Below, piece after piece: positions 1 through 8,172 of a stretch of DNA of 64,000 nt. Both the position numbers and the translations under genes were made by a program. Every line of letters starts with the position of its first letter. Position 1 is the stretch's first letter. The notes beneath the pieces were generated by a model. The model had not been told where the DNA came from, searched no databases, and saw nothing but the letters and a program-made list of their open reading frames with translations. The DNA lies in NCBI RefSeq assembly GCF_010993975.1, contig NZ_JAACZO010000032.1, positions 226,367-290,366 of the forward strand, given 5' to 3'. Source of the stretch: Halomonas faecis. Lineage in GTDB: Bacteria; Pseudomonadota; Gammaproteobacteria; Pseudomonadales; Halomonadaceae.

Positions 1-1413
1 GGCCGGGTGCTGGGGCTGGCCGGGGAAAACGGCGCCGGCAAGTCGACCCTGATGAAAGTGCTCAGCGGGGTTCACCAGGCCGATGCCGGCACATTGACGC
101 TGCGCGGTCGTGCCGTGCGCTTCGTCACGCCGCGCCAGGCGATGGATGCCGGCATCGCCATCATCCACCAGGAGCTCAACCTGGTGCCGACTCTTTCCGC
201 GGGCGAGAACATCTTTCTGGGTCGCGAGCCGCTCAGGTGGGGTCGCATCGACTGGAAGCGTCTGTTCCGCCGGGCTGGCGAGCTTCTCGAGTCCCTGGAG
301 CAATCGACCGATCCGCGGACTCCGGTGGCGCGGCTGAGCATCGGGCAGCAGCAAATGGTCGAGATCGCCCGAGCGCTGTCGCTGGATGCCGAGATCATCG
401 TCATGGACGAACCCACCGATGCATTGACCGACGTCGAGACCGCCGTTCTCGAGCGGGTGGTGCGTACCCTGAGAGGGGCCGGCAAGTCGCTGGTGCTGAT
501 CACCCATCGGCTGGCCGAGATCTTCCGTATGTGCGACGACGTCGCCGTCCTGCGCGATGGCCGTCTGGTTCACCAGGGGCCCACGGCGAGTTCCAGCGAG
601 GACCAGCTGATTCAACGCATGGTCGGACGCGAACTCGCCGATCGCTATCCCTACGAACCGCCTCGCCTGGGTGAGACGGTGCTCGAGGTGAAGGATATGG
701 TAGCCCCGGGCGTGCAGGGCGTGACGTTCTCGGCGCGTGCCGGCGAAGTGCTGGGGTTCGGTGGCCTGATGGGAGCCGGGCGAACCGAAATGTGCCGCGC
801 CTTGTGCGGCGACGTGCCACGCGAATCGGGCGAAGTCAGGATTCATGGCCGCGGCGTGCGCTTTACCTCGCCCGGGCAAGGGCTGGGGGCCGGCTTGGTG
901 TATGTGCCCGAGGATCGCAAGCAGTCGGGCCTGGTGCTCGACCACTCGGTGGCCGACAACATGTCACTGACCGCGCTACCGGCGTTTTGCGGGCCGCTGG
1001 GCATCATACGGCACGCCCGTGCAAGGGCGGCCGTCGATCACTACATCGAGGCGTTTCGCATCAAGCTCAACGATCCGCAACAGCGCGTTCAGACCTTATC
1101 GGGCGGCAACCAGCAGAAGGTTTCGCTGGCCAAGGCGCTGATGAGCGAGCCCGAGGTGGTGATTCTCGACGAGCCCACCCGAGGCGTCGATGTGGGTGCC
1201 AAACGCGAGATTTATCTGCTCATCAATCGACTGAAACGCCAAGGCAAGTGCGTGCTGCTGATCTCTTCCGAAATGCCCGAGCTGATGGGGCTGTCCGATC
1301 GCATCGTCGTGCTGGCCAATGGCCGCGTCAGCGGTGAGTTTCTGCGTGACGATGCAACCCAGGAAAAGATCATGACCGCTCGGTTCGGGGGTGAGAACCG
1401 CCAATGCCAGTGA
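1..1413 (+). CDS. rbsA: Ribose-type sugar ABC transporter ATP-binding protein (5' partial)
   Basis: Two-domain ABC ATPase that would energise a ribose-class sugar importer on the inner membrane face. The reading frame is already open at base 1; the first visible residues lead into the Walker A motif GENGAGKST, so about 30 N-terminal residues lie outside the window. Visible in order: Walker A, signature SIGQQQMVEIARAL, Walker B IIVMDEP, then a second domain with signature LSGGNQQKVSLAKAL and Walker B VVILDEPTRGVD. The degenerate second Walker A (GLMGAGRTEM) is normal for RbsA/MglA. The gene ends at 1413 and overlaps, in another frame, a truncated rbsB; the permease gene that should lie between them is absent, so the transporter cannot be assembled from this locus. 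The last few codons may be altered by that deletion. Confidence 0.93.
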   Translation, partial: GRVLGLAGENGAGKSTLMKVLSGVHQADAGTLTLRGRAVRFVTPRQAMDAGIAIIHQELNLVPTLSAGENIFLGREPLRWGRIDWKRLFRRAGELLESLEQSTDPRTPVARLSIGQQQMVEIARALSLDAEIIVMDEPTDALTDVETAVLERVVRTLRGAGKSLVLITHRLAEIFRMCDDVAVLRDGRLVHQGPTASSSEDQLIQRMVGRELADRYPYEPPRLGETVLEVKDMVAPGVQGVTFSARAGEVLGFGGLMGAGRTEMCRALCGDVPRESGEVRIHGRGVRFTSPGQGLGAGLVYVPEDRKQSGLVLDHSVADNMSLTALPAFCGPLGIIRHARARAAVDHYIEAFRIKLNDPQQRVQTLSGGNQQKVSLAKALMSEPEVVILDEPTRGVDVGAKREIYLLINRLKRQGKCVLLISSEMPELMGLSDRIVVLANGRVSGEFLRDDATQEKIMTARFGGENRQCQ

Positions 1414-1987
1414 CGTGCCGGTGATCACCCTGGATCGCAGCGCCAATAGCGGCACCATCGTCTCGCACATTGCTTCCGACAACGTCGCGGGTGGCGAACT
1501 GGCCGCCGAGTTCATCATCGAACGACTCGGTGGGGAAGGGCAGGTGGTACAGCTGGAGGGCGTGCCTGGCGCCTCGGCCACGCGTGATCGTGGCGAGGGC
1601 TTCATGGCGGGTATTGAAGGCGCGACCGACATCGAGCTGGTGGCCACCCAGCCGGCTAACTTCAACCGTAGCGAAGGCCTCGATGTCATGGAGAATCTGC
1701 TGCAGGCGCATGACGGCATCGATGCGGTATTCGCCCAGAACGACGAGATGGCGCTGGGGGCCCAGCGTGCCCTTCAAGCCGGCGGCCTGGATGAGGTGGT
1801 ACTGGTGGGCTTCGATGGCACCGACGATGGCATTCAGGCGGTGAAGGACGGCAAGATGGCCGCAACCATTGCCCAGCAGCCGGCGCGGATCGGCGAGCTG
1901 GGGGTTACCACCGCCGACCGGCTGCTCAAAGGCGAAAGCGTCGAGTCCAATGTGCCCGTGCCGCTGCAGCTGATCACCGAGGAGTGA
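1391..1987 (+). pseudogene. rbsB: Truncated ribose periplasmic binding protein
   Basis: The frame encodes the C-terminal two thirds of RbsB. It begins inside the protein at the segment ASDVPVITLDR and continues through SHIASDNVAGG, VFAQNDEMALGAQRAL and VGFDGTDDGIQAV to the natural C-terminus. The signal peptide and the first roughly 100 residues of the precursor are missing, and no ribosome binding site precedes the frame, which starts inside the 3' end of rbsA. In intact rbs operons the order is rbsA-rbsC-rbsB, so one deletion has removed rbsC and the 5' part of rbsB. The product could not be exported and is unlikely to be functional. The body of the frame carries no stop codons, so the event looks recent. 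Confidence 0.88.
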
Positions 1988-2000
1988 GCGGACCCTATCC

Positions 2001-2996
2001 ATGATTCGCCTCAAGGATGTGGCGCGAGACGCTGGCGTTTCCGTCACTACGGTGTCGCACGTGGTCAATGGCACCCGCCGCGTTGCACCCGCCACCATGG
2101 CGCGGGTGCAGCGTGCGATCGCCGAACTGGGCTATCGACCCGACAGCATCGCTCGGGCATTGAAGTCGAATCGCAGCCATACCCTTGGCATGATCGTCAC
2201 GGCGGCCAACAATCCGTTCTTTGCCGAGATCATTCGTGGTGTCGAAGACCGCTGTTTCGCCAATGGCTACAGTCTGGTGCTGTGCAACACCGACGATGCC
2301 GACGCCAAGCAGTTGACCTACCTGCAGACCCTGCGCGACAAGCGCGTCGATGGCCTGATCGTGATGACCGCGCACAGCGGCGCCGACTTTCTGGCCGCAC
2401 TGGCGCGTCAGCCGCTGCCCACCGTGTTGATGGATGCCGATCCGGCTGGTGCTCACGACATTGCCGTGGTCAACGACGACTCGCGCCTTGGCGCACGGTT
2501 GGCCATCGAGCACCTGCTCTCGCGAGGGCTGCGCGACATTGCCCTGCTCACCGGGCCGGATTCGCACCCCCGTTCCCGCGAGCGCCTGGCCGGTGCCCGC
2601 GAAGCGCTCGACGAGGCGGGCATCGTGCTACCCGGCTCGAAGATCGTTGCCACCAACCTTCTCGCCGATGGCGGCCATCGGGCCATGCAGGCGCTGTTGC
2701 AGACGCGCTCATGCCCCCAGGCGCTGTTCGCCTTCAACGACCTGGTCGCCATCGGTGCCATGCGCGCGGCACGCGAGCATGGCCTTTCCCTGCCCGATGA
2801 TCTCTCGGTGGTGGGCTACGATGACATCGAACTGGGACGTTACTTCACCCCGGCGCTGACCACCGTTCACCAGCCAATCTATGAGCTGGGTGACATGGCG
2901 GTCACCCAACTGATCGAGCGTCTCGAGCATGGGCGCCCGCTCCAGCGGACGTTGCAGCTGGCGCCGCGGCTGGTGGTGCGCGAATCCGTCCGTTGA
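2001..2996 (+). CDS. rbsR: LacI-family transcriptional regulator, RbsR-like
   Basis: 331 residues. The N-terminal LacI helix-turn-helix is at residues 1-50 (MIRLKDVARDAGVSVTTVSHV), followed by the hinge helix RPDSIARALKS and a type-I periplasmic-binding-protein fold ending VVGYDDIELGRYFTPALTTV, the usual signature of RbsR/PurR proteins. It starts 13 bases after the rbsB remnant, which fits a local repressor of the ribose operon. Its DNA-binding and sensor domains look complete although its presumed target operon is damaged. The symbol is assigned from context and general similarity. Confidence 0.85.
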   Translation: MIRLKDVARDAGVSVTTVSHVVNGTRRVAPATMARVQRAIAELGYRPDSIARALKSNRSHTLGMIVTAANNPFFAEIIRGVEDRCFANGYSLVLCNTDDADAKQLTYLQTLRDKRVDGLIVMTAHSGADFLAALARQPLPTVLMDADPAGAHDIAVVNDDSRLGARLAIEHLLSRGLRDIALLTGPDSHPRSRERLAGAREALDEAGIVLPGSKIVATNLLADGGHRAMQALLQTRSCPQALFAFNDLVAIGAMRAAREHGLSLPDDLSVVGYDDIELGRYFTPALTTVHQPIYELGDMAVTQLIERLEHGRPLQRTLQLAPRLVVRESVR

Positions 2997-3026
2997 GACC
3001 GCCTTGCCGAGCCGCAGCATCCCTGG

Positions 3027-3917
3027 CTAAGGTGTCGGCTTGCGCTGAACCCGGCGCAGCCGAATCAGCCGCGTGGTGATGGCGGTGCCCACCAGGGTGA
3101 TCGCCATGCCGGCGAGCACCTGCAGGCTGAGGCGCTCGCCGAGCAGCACGAAGCCCCATGCCAGCGCGCTCACCGGTACCAGGAAGGTGACGGTGGAGGT
3201 TGCCGTGGCGCCGGCACTGGCGATCAGGCCGAAGTAGAGCAGGAAGGCCGCGGTGGTGCTGAGCACCGCCAAAGCCAGGCCGTTGGCCCAGGCCAGGCCG
3301 CTGATCGGTTCGGCGGGCCACAGCATCAGCCCCGGCACCAGCAGGATCAGCGCCGACATGGCGGTGCTGCCGGCGGCCAGCACCCGCACCGGAAGGTGAG
3401 AGAGATGGGTCTTGGAGTAGTTACCGGCAATGCCATAGCAGAAGGTGGCGCCCAGCACGGCGAGGATGAACCAGCCATCGCCGCCCAGAGCGAAGTCGAG
3501 CCGGTCCGCCGAGAGCACGTAGACGCCGAACAGCGCCAGGGCCAGGCCCAGATATTGTTGGCGCCGGATCGGCGTGGCGAAGAACAGCGCACCGAGCAGG
3601 GCGGTGAAAATCGGCGTGGTGGCGTTGATCAGCGACGTGAACCCCGCTTCCAGCCGCGTGGTGGCCAATGCTAGCAACGAAAAGGGCAGCACGTGGTTGA
3701 TCAGCCCCAACACGAACAGGCGACCCTTGTTCTCCCATGCCAGCTGGAAGTAGCGCACGCCGAGCAGCAGCGGCACCAGCAGCAGCGCCCCCACCCCCAT
3801 GCGTACCAGGATCAGCGACACGGGCCCGAACTCGGGCACGGCCACGCGCATGAAGATGAACGAGAGCCCCCACAGCGAGGAAAGCAGCAGCAGGCGTAGG
3901 GTATCGGCCGGAGACAT
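3027..3917 (-). CDS. DMT-superfamily (EamA) transporter
   Basis: 296-residue integral membrane protein with about ten hydrophobic segments arranged as two EamA repeats of five helices, the usual size and layout of drug/metabolite exporters. It begins MSPADTLRLLLLSSLWGLSFIFMRVAVPEFGPV, typical of the family, and ends in a basic cytoplasmic tail. Substrate cannot be predicted; members export amino acids or metabolites. It is convergent with rbsR, with 30 bases between the stop codons, and divergent from the alcohol dehydrogenase gene. Confidence 0.88.
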   Translation of the reverse strand: MSPADTLRLLLLSSLWGLSFIFMRVAVPEFGPVSLILVRMGVGALLLVPLLLGVRYFQLAWENKGRLFVLGLINHVLPFSLLALATTRLEAGFTSLINATTPIFTALLGALFFATPIRRQQYLGLALALFGVYVLSADRLDFALGGDGWFILAVLGATFCYGIAGNYSKTHLSHLPVRVLAAGSTAMSALILLVPGLMLWPAEPISGLAWANGLALAVLSTTAAFLLYFGLIASAGATATSTVTFLVPVSALAWGFVLLGERLSLQVLAGMAITLVGTAITTRLIRLRRVQRKPTP

Positions 3918-4023
3918 CCAGTGTCCTTGTCGTCATCAGGGGGAGGACGCAAAGGGTAAGACTCCCGCCTTGGAATAGGAAGAGGCTCGTGGTAAGGCAC
4001 GGTGGGCGGAGAGTGAGAGACGC

Positions 4024-4067
4024 TTGATCGAGATCAAGCGCAGGGTGGTTCGACTCTGTGCTATAGC
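4024..4067 (+). promoter_or_regulatory. FNR/Anr box and -10 element of the alcohol dehydrogenase promoter
   Basis: TTGATCGAGATCAA at 4024-4037 matches the FNR/Anr consensus TTGAT-N4-ATCAA exactly and is extended to a 20-bp dyad (4021-4040). A -10-like TATAGC lies at 4062-4067, so a start near 4073 would place the box centre about 42 bp upstream. That is the class II activator position, with no recognisable -35. This predicts induction of the downstream gene under low oxygen. Confidence 0.75.
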
Positions 4068-4105
4068 TTAGAGGCATTTCTCCCTCGTCCATCAGGAGTT
4101 CTCCC

Positions 4106-5185
4106 ATGCCCACCATGATGAAGGCCGCCATCTTCGTCGAGCCCGGGCGCATCGAGATCGACGACAAGCCGCTGCCCGACATCGGCCCCAACGATGCGCT
4201 GATCCGCGTGACCACCACCACCATCTGCGGTACCGACGTGCACATCCTCAAGGGCGAATACCCGGTGGAAAGGGGACTCACCATCGGCCACGAGCCGGTG
4301 GGCGTCATCGAGAAACTCGGCGCCAACGTGCAGGGCTACGCTGAAGGGCAGCGGGTGATCGCCGGGGCGATCTGCCCGAGCTTCACCTCCTACGCCTGCC
4401 AGGACGGCTGCAGCGCTCAGGACGGCGGCCACCATGGCCACGGCTACAAGCCCATGGGCGGCTGGCGCTTCGGCAACACCATCGACGGGGCCCAGGCCGA
4501 ATACCTGCGCGTGCCGGATGCCCAGGCCAATCTCTCGCCGGTCCCCGATGCTCTCACTGACGAGCAGGTACTGATGTGCCCGGACATCATGTCCACCGGC
4601 TTCGCCGGCGCCGAATCGGCCAACATCAAGATCGGCGATACGGTGGCCGTCTTCGCCCAGGGCCCCATCGGACTGTGCGCCACTGCCGGTGCCCGGCTGC
4701 GTGGGGCAGGCCTGATCATCGCCGTGGATGGCGTCGACGAGCGCCTGGAAATGGCCCGCAAGATGGGGGCCGACATCGTGATCGATTTCCGCCAGGTGGA
4801 CGTGGTCTCCGAGATCCTCAAGCTCACCGGCGGGCGCGGTGTCGATGCCTCCATCGAGGCGCTGGGCCTGCAGAGCACCTTCGAGAACGCCCTGCGGGTG
4901 CTCAAGCCCGGCGGCACCCTGTCTAGCCTCGGCGTCTACTCCGAGAACCTGACCATCCCGCTGGATGCCTTCAGCGCCGGTCTGGGCGACAACCGCATCG
5001 TCACCTCGCTGTGCCCCGGCGGCAAGGAACGCATGCGCCGGCTGATGCAGATCATCGACAGCGGTCGCCTCGACCTCGGCCCCATGGTCACCCATCGCTA
5101 CCCGCTGGCTCGGATCGTCGAGGCCTACGACCTCTTCTCCCATCAGCGCGACGGCGTGCTCAAGGTCGCGCTCGAGGTGTCGTGA
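4106..5185 (+). CDS. Zinc-dependent alcohol dehydrogenase family protein
   Basis: 359-residue medium-chain dehydrogenase/reductase. The N-terminal GroES-like catalytic domain shows the zinc ligands in CGTDVHILKG and GHEPVG; the nucleotide-binding domain carries the glycine-rich turn VFAQGPIGLCATAGA and an acidic residue after the second strand (VDGVDER). The region that binds structural zinc in classical enzymes is replaced by a CPSFTSYACQDGC stretch and a His-rich loop, resembling the isopropanol/secondary alcohol dehydrogenase branch. The ATG at 4106 follows AGGAG at good spacing. Likely reaction is NAD(P)-dependent interconversion of a short alcohol and its aldehyde or ketone; the FNR/Anr box upstream suggests a role at low oxygen. 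The exact substrate is unknown. Confidence 0.88.
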   Translation: MPTMMKAAIFVEPGRIEIDDKPLPDIGPNDALIRVTTTTICGTDVHILKGEYPVERGLTIGHEPVGVIEKLGANVQGYAEGQRVIAGAICPSFTSYACQDGCSAQDGGHHGHGYKPMGGWRFGNTIDGAQAEYLRVPDAQANLSPVPDALTDEQVLMCPDIMSTGFAGAESANIKIGDTVAVFAQGPIGLCATAGARLRGAGLIIAVDGVDERLEMARKMGADIVIDFRQVDVVSEILKLTGGRGVDASIEALGLQSTFENALRVLKPGGTLSSLGVYSENLTIPLDAFSAGLGDNRIVTSLCPGGKERMRRLMQIIDSGRLDLGPMVTHRYPLARIVEAYDLFSHQRDGVLKVALEVS

Positions 5186-5235
5186 CGCCAAGCGGACAAC
5201 GCAGCGGGCGGCACCCGTCGCTTGTTGCGTTGGCG
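5186..5235. terminator. Imperfect hairpin between convergent genes
   Basis: Starts immediately after the dehydrogenase stop codon. CGCCAA (5186-5191) pairs with TTGGCG (5230-5235), and an inner stem forms around GCGGG/CCCGT. No U-tract follows, so it may be a bidirectional or Rho-assisted stop between this gene and the convergent SCO1-like gene. Confidence 0.4.
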
Positions 5236-5274
5236 TTGCGCATCGGTCGATCAGCGGCCAGCGATAGGGGGTAT

Positions 5275-5853
5275 CTAGGCACTGTCGGCCAGTCTTTCGA
5301 GGTCAGCCACGACCGCTTCCATCGGGTCGCTGTCGCGTATCAGCACGCGCGCCTCCCCGCGTTCATCGAAGCCGAATACGGCACTGGAGTGCGACACTGC
5401 GTAGTTGCCATCGTTGTCGGCTTCGCCATACCCGTAGGTGACGCGATAACGACGCGTCAGTGCATCGAGAGCCGCCCGATCCCCGGTGAGGCCGATGAAC
5501 CTGGCGCCAAAGGATTCGGTGTAGGCGCGCAGCGTCTGGGGGTCATCGCGGCGTGGGTCTACCGAGACGAACAGCACCTGGATGTCGTTGCGCGCCGACT
5601 CATCCAGGCGACCGATGGCGGCTTCGAGGCGGCTGAGGGTGGCCGGGCAGACGTCAGGGCAGTGGGTAAAGCCGAAGAACAGCAGGGTGCTCTTGCCGAG
5701 GTATTGGTCGGCCTCCACATCGCGCCCGTTCTCGTCGACCAGTTCGAATTCCAGAGGAGGCATCAGACCGGAGATGTCCTTGGTCTGCCAGGCCGGCTCA
5801 CCACAGCCTGCCAGCCAGAGCGAGGCGACTGCCGTCACGATCCATCGGTGCAT
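5275..5853 (-). CDS. SCO1/SenC family copper chaperone lipoprotein
   Basis: 192 residues. The start at 5853 is chosen because a ribosome binding site (CAGGAG) precedes it and because it gives a lipoprotein signal peptide, MHRWIVTAVASLWLAGC; the frame is open further upstream but without support. The thioredoxin-fold body has the copper motif FTHCPDVCP (CxxxC) and the downstream copper-ligand His in YAVSHSSAVFGF. SCO proteins deliver copper to, or reduce, the CuA site of cytochrome c oxidase on the periplasmic side. The neighbour CtaG-like gene is also an oxidase assembly factor, in the same direction 110 bases away, yet no oxidase subunit genes are in the window. Confidence 0.92.
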   Translation of the reverse strand: MHRWIVTAVASLWLAGCGEPAWQTKDISGLMPPLEFELVDENGRDVEADQYLGKSTLLFFGFTHCPDVCPATLSRLEAAIGRLDESARNDIQVLFVSVDPRRDDPQTLRAYTESFGARFIGLTGDRAALDALTRRYRVTYGYGEADNDGNYAVSHSSAVFGFDERGEARVLIRDSDPMEAVVADLERLADSA

Positions 5854-5962
5854 CCTGATTCTCCTGCTGTCTCGGGGGGAGCGGCGCGCAAGGCGGCGCT
5901 CGATGGCTGCCTGCGGGCAAGGAGCCGGATCGCTTCGACTCCGTCGCCGCTGGCGATGCGAA

Positions 5963-6907
5963 CTAGCGAGTGACGTGAGAGACATGCGCGGCATCCTCAT
6001 GACGGGCCTGATGGAAAAGAAAACCGAGAACGATCAAGATTCCAATGACACTCATCATCGAGGCCGGAATCCAGGTTAACAGACCGCCGATGCGCTGATC
6101 GTCCAGAGCGGCCAGAGGCCAGGCGCGGCCGCAAACCTCGTAGACATCGAAGACCACGTCCTGGCTAAATGTGATATAGGCACCCAAGAGGATCTGCGGC
6201 GGAATGACCGCCAGCAGAATCACGATCCGCTTGCCATAGCCCAGTCCTCCCCGTTGCGGCGTGCGGCGATCGAGAACCAGCCACCAGAAGAGCAGACCAT
6301 CCAGCGCCATGCTCCAGTTCATCGCCTGGTAGAGGTCCGCACTGAGCATGGCGTCGAAATGGATCTCGGGCACCAGCCAGAAATAGATCAGCCCGACGAA
6401 CAGCACCGGGGCGACGAAAGGATGCTGAAGCAACCGATAGACGGGGCGTGACAAGGCGATTGCCGATCCCTTGCCCGGCATGTGTCGGATGCATGCCGGC
6501 AAGCCGTCGGCCAGAATCGGCAATGGGGCGGACAGCGCGATCAGGAAGGGCGCGGCGTGATGCAGTACCAGATGCTGGGCGCGATGGGCAAAGAACATGT
6601 ACTGGGAGAGATAGTCGTAATGCGTCTGGGTGACGGCATAGATCGAAACGATACCCAGCAGGTAGGCCACGACTCGTCCCACTCCCGGCACCAGGTCGCT
6701 ACGCCATCGCCGTCGCAGGCCTCGCAGGTAGAGCGCGACCGCGAGTAGGCAAGCCAAAAACCAGATGGGCGAGAATTCCCACGGCAACAGGTAGCCAAGA
6801 ACAATGTCGATGTCGATAGCAGCCCTCCCAGGAATCGCCGTGCCTCTGATGATCCTAAAACCGGCGTGCCGCTGGCAAGGTCGAGCGCTATTGCATGATC
6901 GAGGCAC
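5963..6907 (-). CDS. ctaG: Cytochrome c oxidase assembly factor, CtaG (caa3) family
   Basis: Multi-pass membrane protein with about seven hydrophobic segments and conserved His-containing motifs (FFAHRAQHLVLHH, DRRTPQRGG), recognised as the Caa3_CtaG family that helps insert copper into the caa3-type oxidase. The start is uncertain: the frame opens at a GTG at 6907, but similarity and hydrophobicity begin only near IDIDIVLGYLLPWEFSP (about 6817), where a GGGAGG lies just upstream without a standard start codon. It is co-directional with the SCO1-like gene downstream and probably co-transcribed with it. Confidence 0.85.
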   Translation of the reverse strand: MPRSCNSARPCQRHAGFRIIRGTAIPGRAAIDIDIVLGYLLPWEFSPIWFLACLLAVALYLRGLRRRWRSDLVPGVGRVVAYLLGIVSIYAVTQTHYDYLSQYMFFAHRAQHLVLHHAAPFLIALSAPLPILADGLPACIRHMPGKGSAIALSRPVYRLLQHPFVAPVLFVGLIYFWLVPEIHFDAMLSADLYQAMNWSMALDGLLFWWLVLDRRTPQRGGLGYGKRIVILLAVIPPQILLGAYITFSQDVVFDVYEVCGRAWPLAALDDQRIGGLLTWIPASMMSVIGILIVLGFLFHQARHEDAAHVSHVTR

Positions 6908-7039
6908 TCTGGGATCGTCGGTTGCTTGGCTTGGCTGAGTCCGTGCGTCCGGCGCATTACCTCAGTACTCTGGAAAAGGCAGCCTGAGTGTGTCTGTCTG
7001 GTACACTCGCCATTATCAGTAGCAACCATTGGAGTGCAG

Positions 7040-7378
7040 ATGGCATCGGAATTGAGCGAATTCGAAGAGAACATGCAGCGCGAGATCGATGCGTTTCTCA
7101 AGCCCGACAAGCGCAAGCCACGTCAGCCGGGCCGTGGTGCGGCAGCGCCTAGCCAGCCGGCCAAGAGCACTGCCGAGCCGGTGGAGTCCGCCGAGACGAT
7201 GAAGACCGGTCACCGGGTCAAGCTGGCGGTTCGCAAGCGTCAGCTCGACGTGGATACCGTCTTCGAGCATCGCTCGACCAGCATCTCCAAGCTCGAAGCC
7301 CAGCTGGAAGCCGAGAAGGCTGCCAAGCGGGCGGGCTATCCCATCATCGGCTACCTTATCGACATTCAGCGGCTGTAA
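7040..7378 (+). CDS. Small charged hypothetical protein
   Basis: 112 residues; ATG at 7040 follows GGAG with a 5-base gap. No signal peptide or membrane segment. The N-terminus is acidic (SEFEENMQREIDAF), followed by a Pro/Ala/Lys-rich linker (residues 20-55), then a charged helical stretch likely to form a coiled coil (STSISKLEAQLEAEKAAKRAG) and a conserved-looking tail PIIGYLIDIQRL. I do not recognise a family. Codon use matches the neighbours and the gene is divergent from ctaG, so it is probably real. Confidence 0.72.
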   Translation: MASELSEFEENMQREIDAFLKPDKRKPRQPGRGAAAPSQPAKSTAEPVESAETMKTGHRVKLAVRKRQLDVDTVFEHRSTSISKLEAQLEAEKAAKRAGYPIIGYLIDIQRL

Positions 7379-7434
7379 GTGCCGTAGCCTTCATAGCCTT
7401 CAACACGACTGGCTTTCGTCAGGGAAATGACATC

Positions 7435-8130
7435 ATGAAAACCATCGGCCTGCTCGGCGGCATGAGCTGGGAGTCCACGCAGAGCTACTATCGTGCCCTC
7501 AACGAGGGCGTGAAAGCGGCACTGGGCGGGCTGCATTCGGCGAAGATCGCCATGGTCAGCGTCGATTTCGCCGAAATCGAGACACTGCAGCATCAGGGGC
7601 GCTGGGAAGAAACCGGGGCGATGCTGAGCCGTGCCGCGCAGCAGGTCGAGCGAGCTGGGGCGGATTTCCTGGTGATCGCCACCAACACCATGCACAAGGT
7701 GGCGCCGCAGATCGAAGCGGCCATCGACATCCCGTTGCTGCACATCGCCGATGCCACCGCCCAGCGCCTGGCCGCCGATGGCCTGCGTCGCGTGGGGCTG
7801 CTGGGCACGCGTTTCACCATGGAGCAGCCGTTCTACAAGGAGCGATTGGTCGAGCGCTTCGGCATCGAGGTGCTGGTGCCGGACGAGTCCCAGCGCGAGA
7901 CGGTGCATCGCGTCATCTACGAGGAGCTCTGTCAGGGCCGCATCGAGCCGGCATCGCAGGCAGAGTATCTGGGCGTCATCGACGGGCTGCACGAGCGCGG
8001 GGCCGAGGCGGTGATCCTCGGCTGTACCGAGATCGCCTTGCTGGTGCAGCAGGACGACACGGCAGTGCCGCTCTATGACACCACAGCGCTGCATGCGGCC
8101 CGGGCCGTCGAGTGCGCCCTGGAAGCGTGA
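7435..8130 (+). CDS. Aspartate/glutamate racemase family protein
   Basis: 231 residues, the normal length for the family. It begins MKTIGLLGGMSWESTQSYYR, a hallmark of YgeA-like racemases. The two active-site positions are Thr in IATNTMHK and Cys in LGCTEIALL. Classical aspartate racemases have two Cys; the Thr/Cys pair is the pattern of the YgeA branch, reported to act on L-Asp/L-Glu or more broadly on amino acids. Cytosolic. Reads in the same direction as the next two genes, but gaps of 40-60 bases leave operon status open. Confidence 0.9.
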   Translation: MKTIGLLGGMSWESTQSYYRALNEGVKAALGGLHSAKIAMVSVDFAEIETLQHQGRWEETGAMLSRAAQQVERAGADFLVIATNTMHKVAPQIEAAIDIPLLHIADATAQRLAADGLRRVGLLGTRFTMEQPFYKERLVERFGIEVLVPDESQRETVHRVIYEELCQGRIEPASQAEYLGVIDGLHERGAEAVILGCTEIALLVQQDDTAVPLYDTTALHAARAVECALEA

Positions 8131-8172
8131 AGACCCGTCTTCCGCCACGATGTCAGCGGCAGGGAGTCCACC

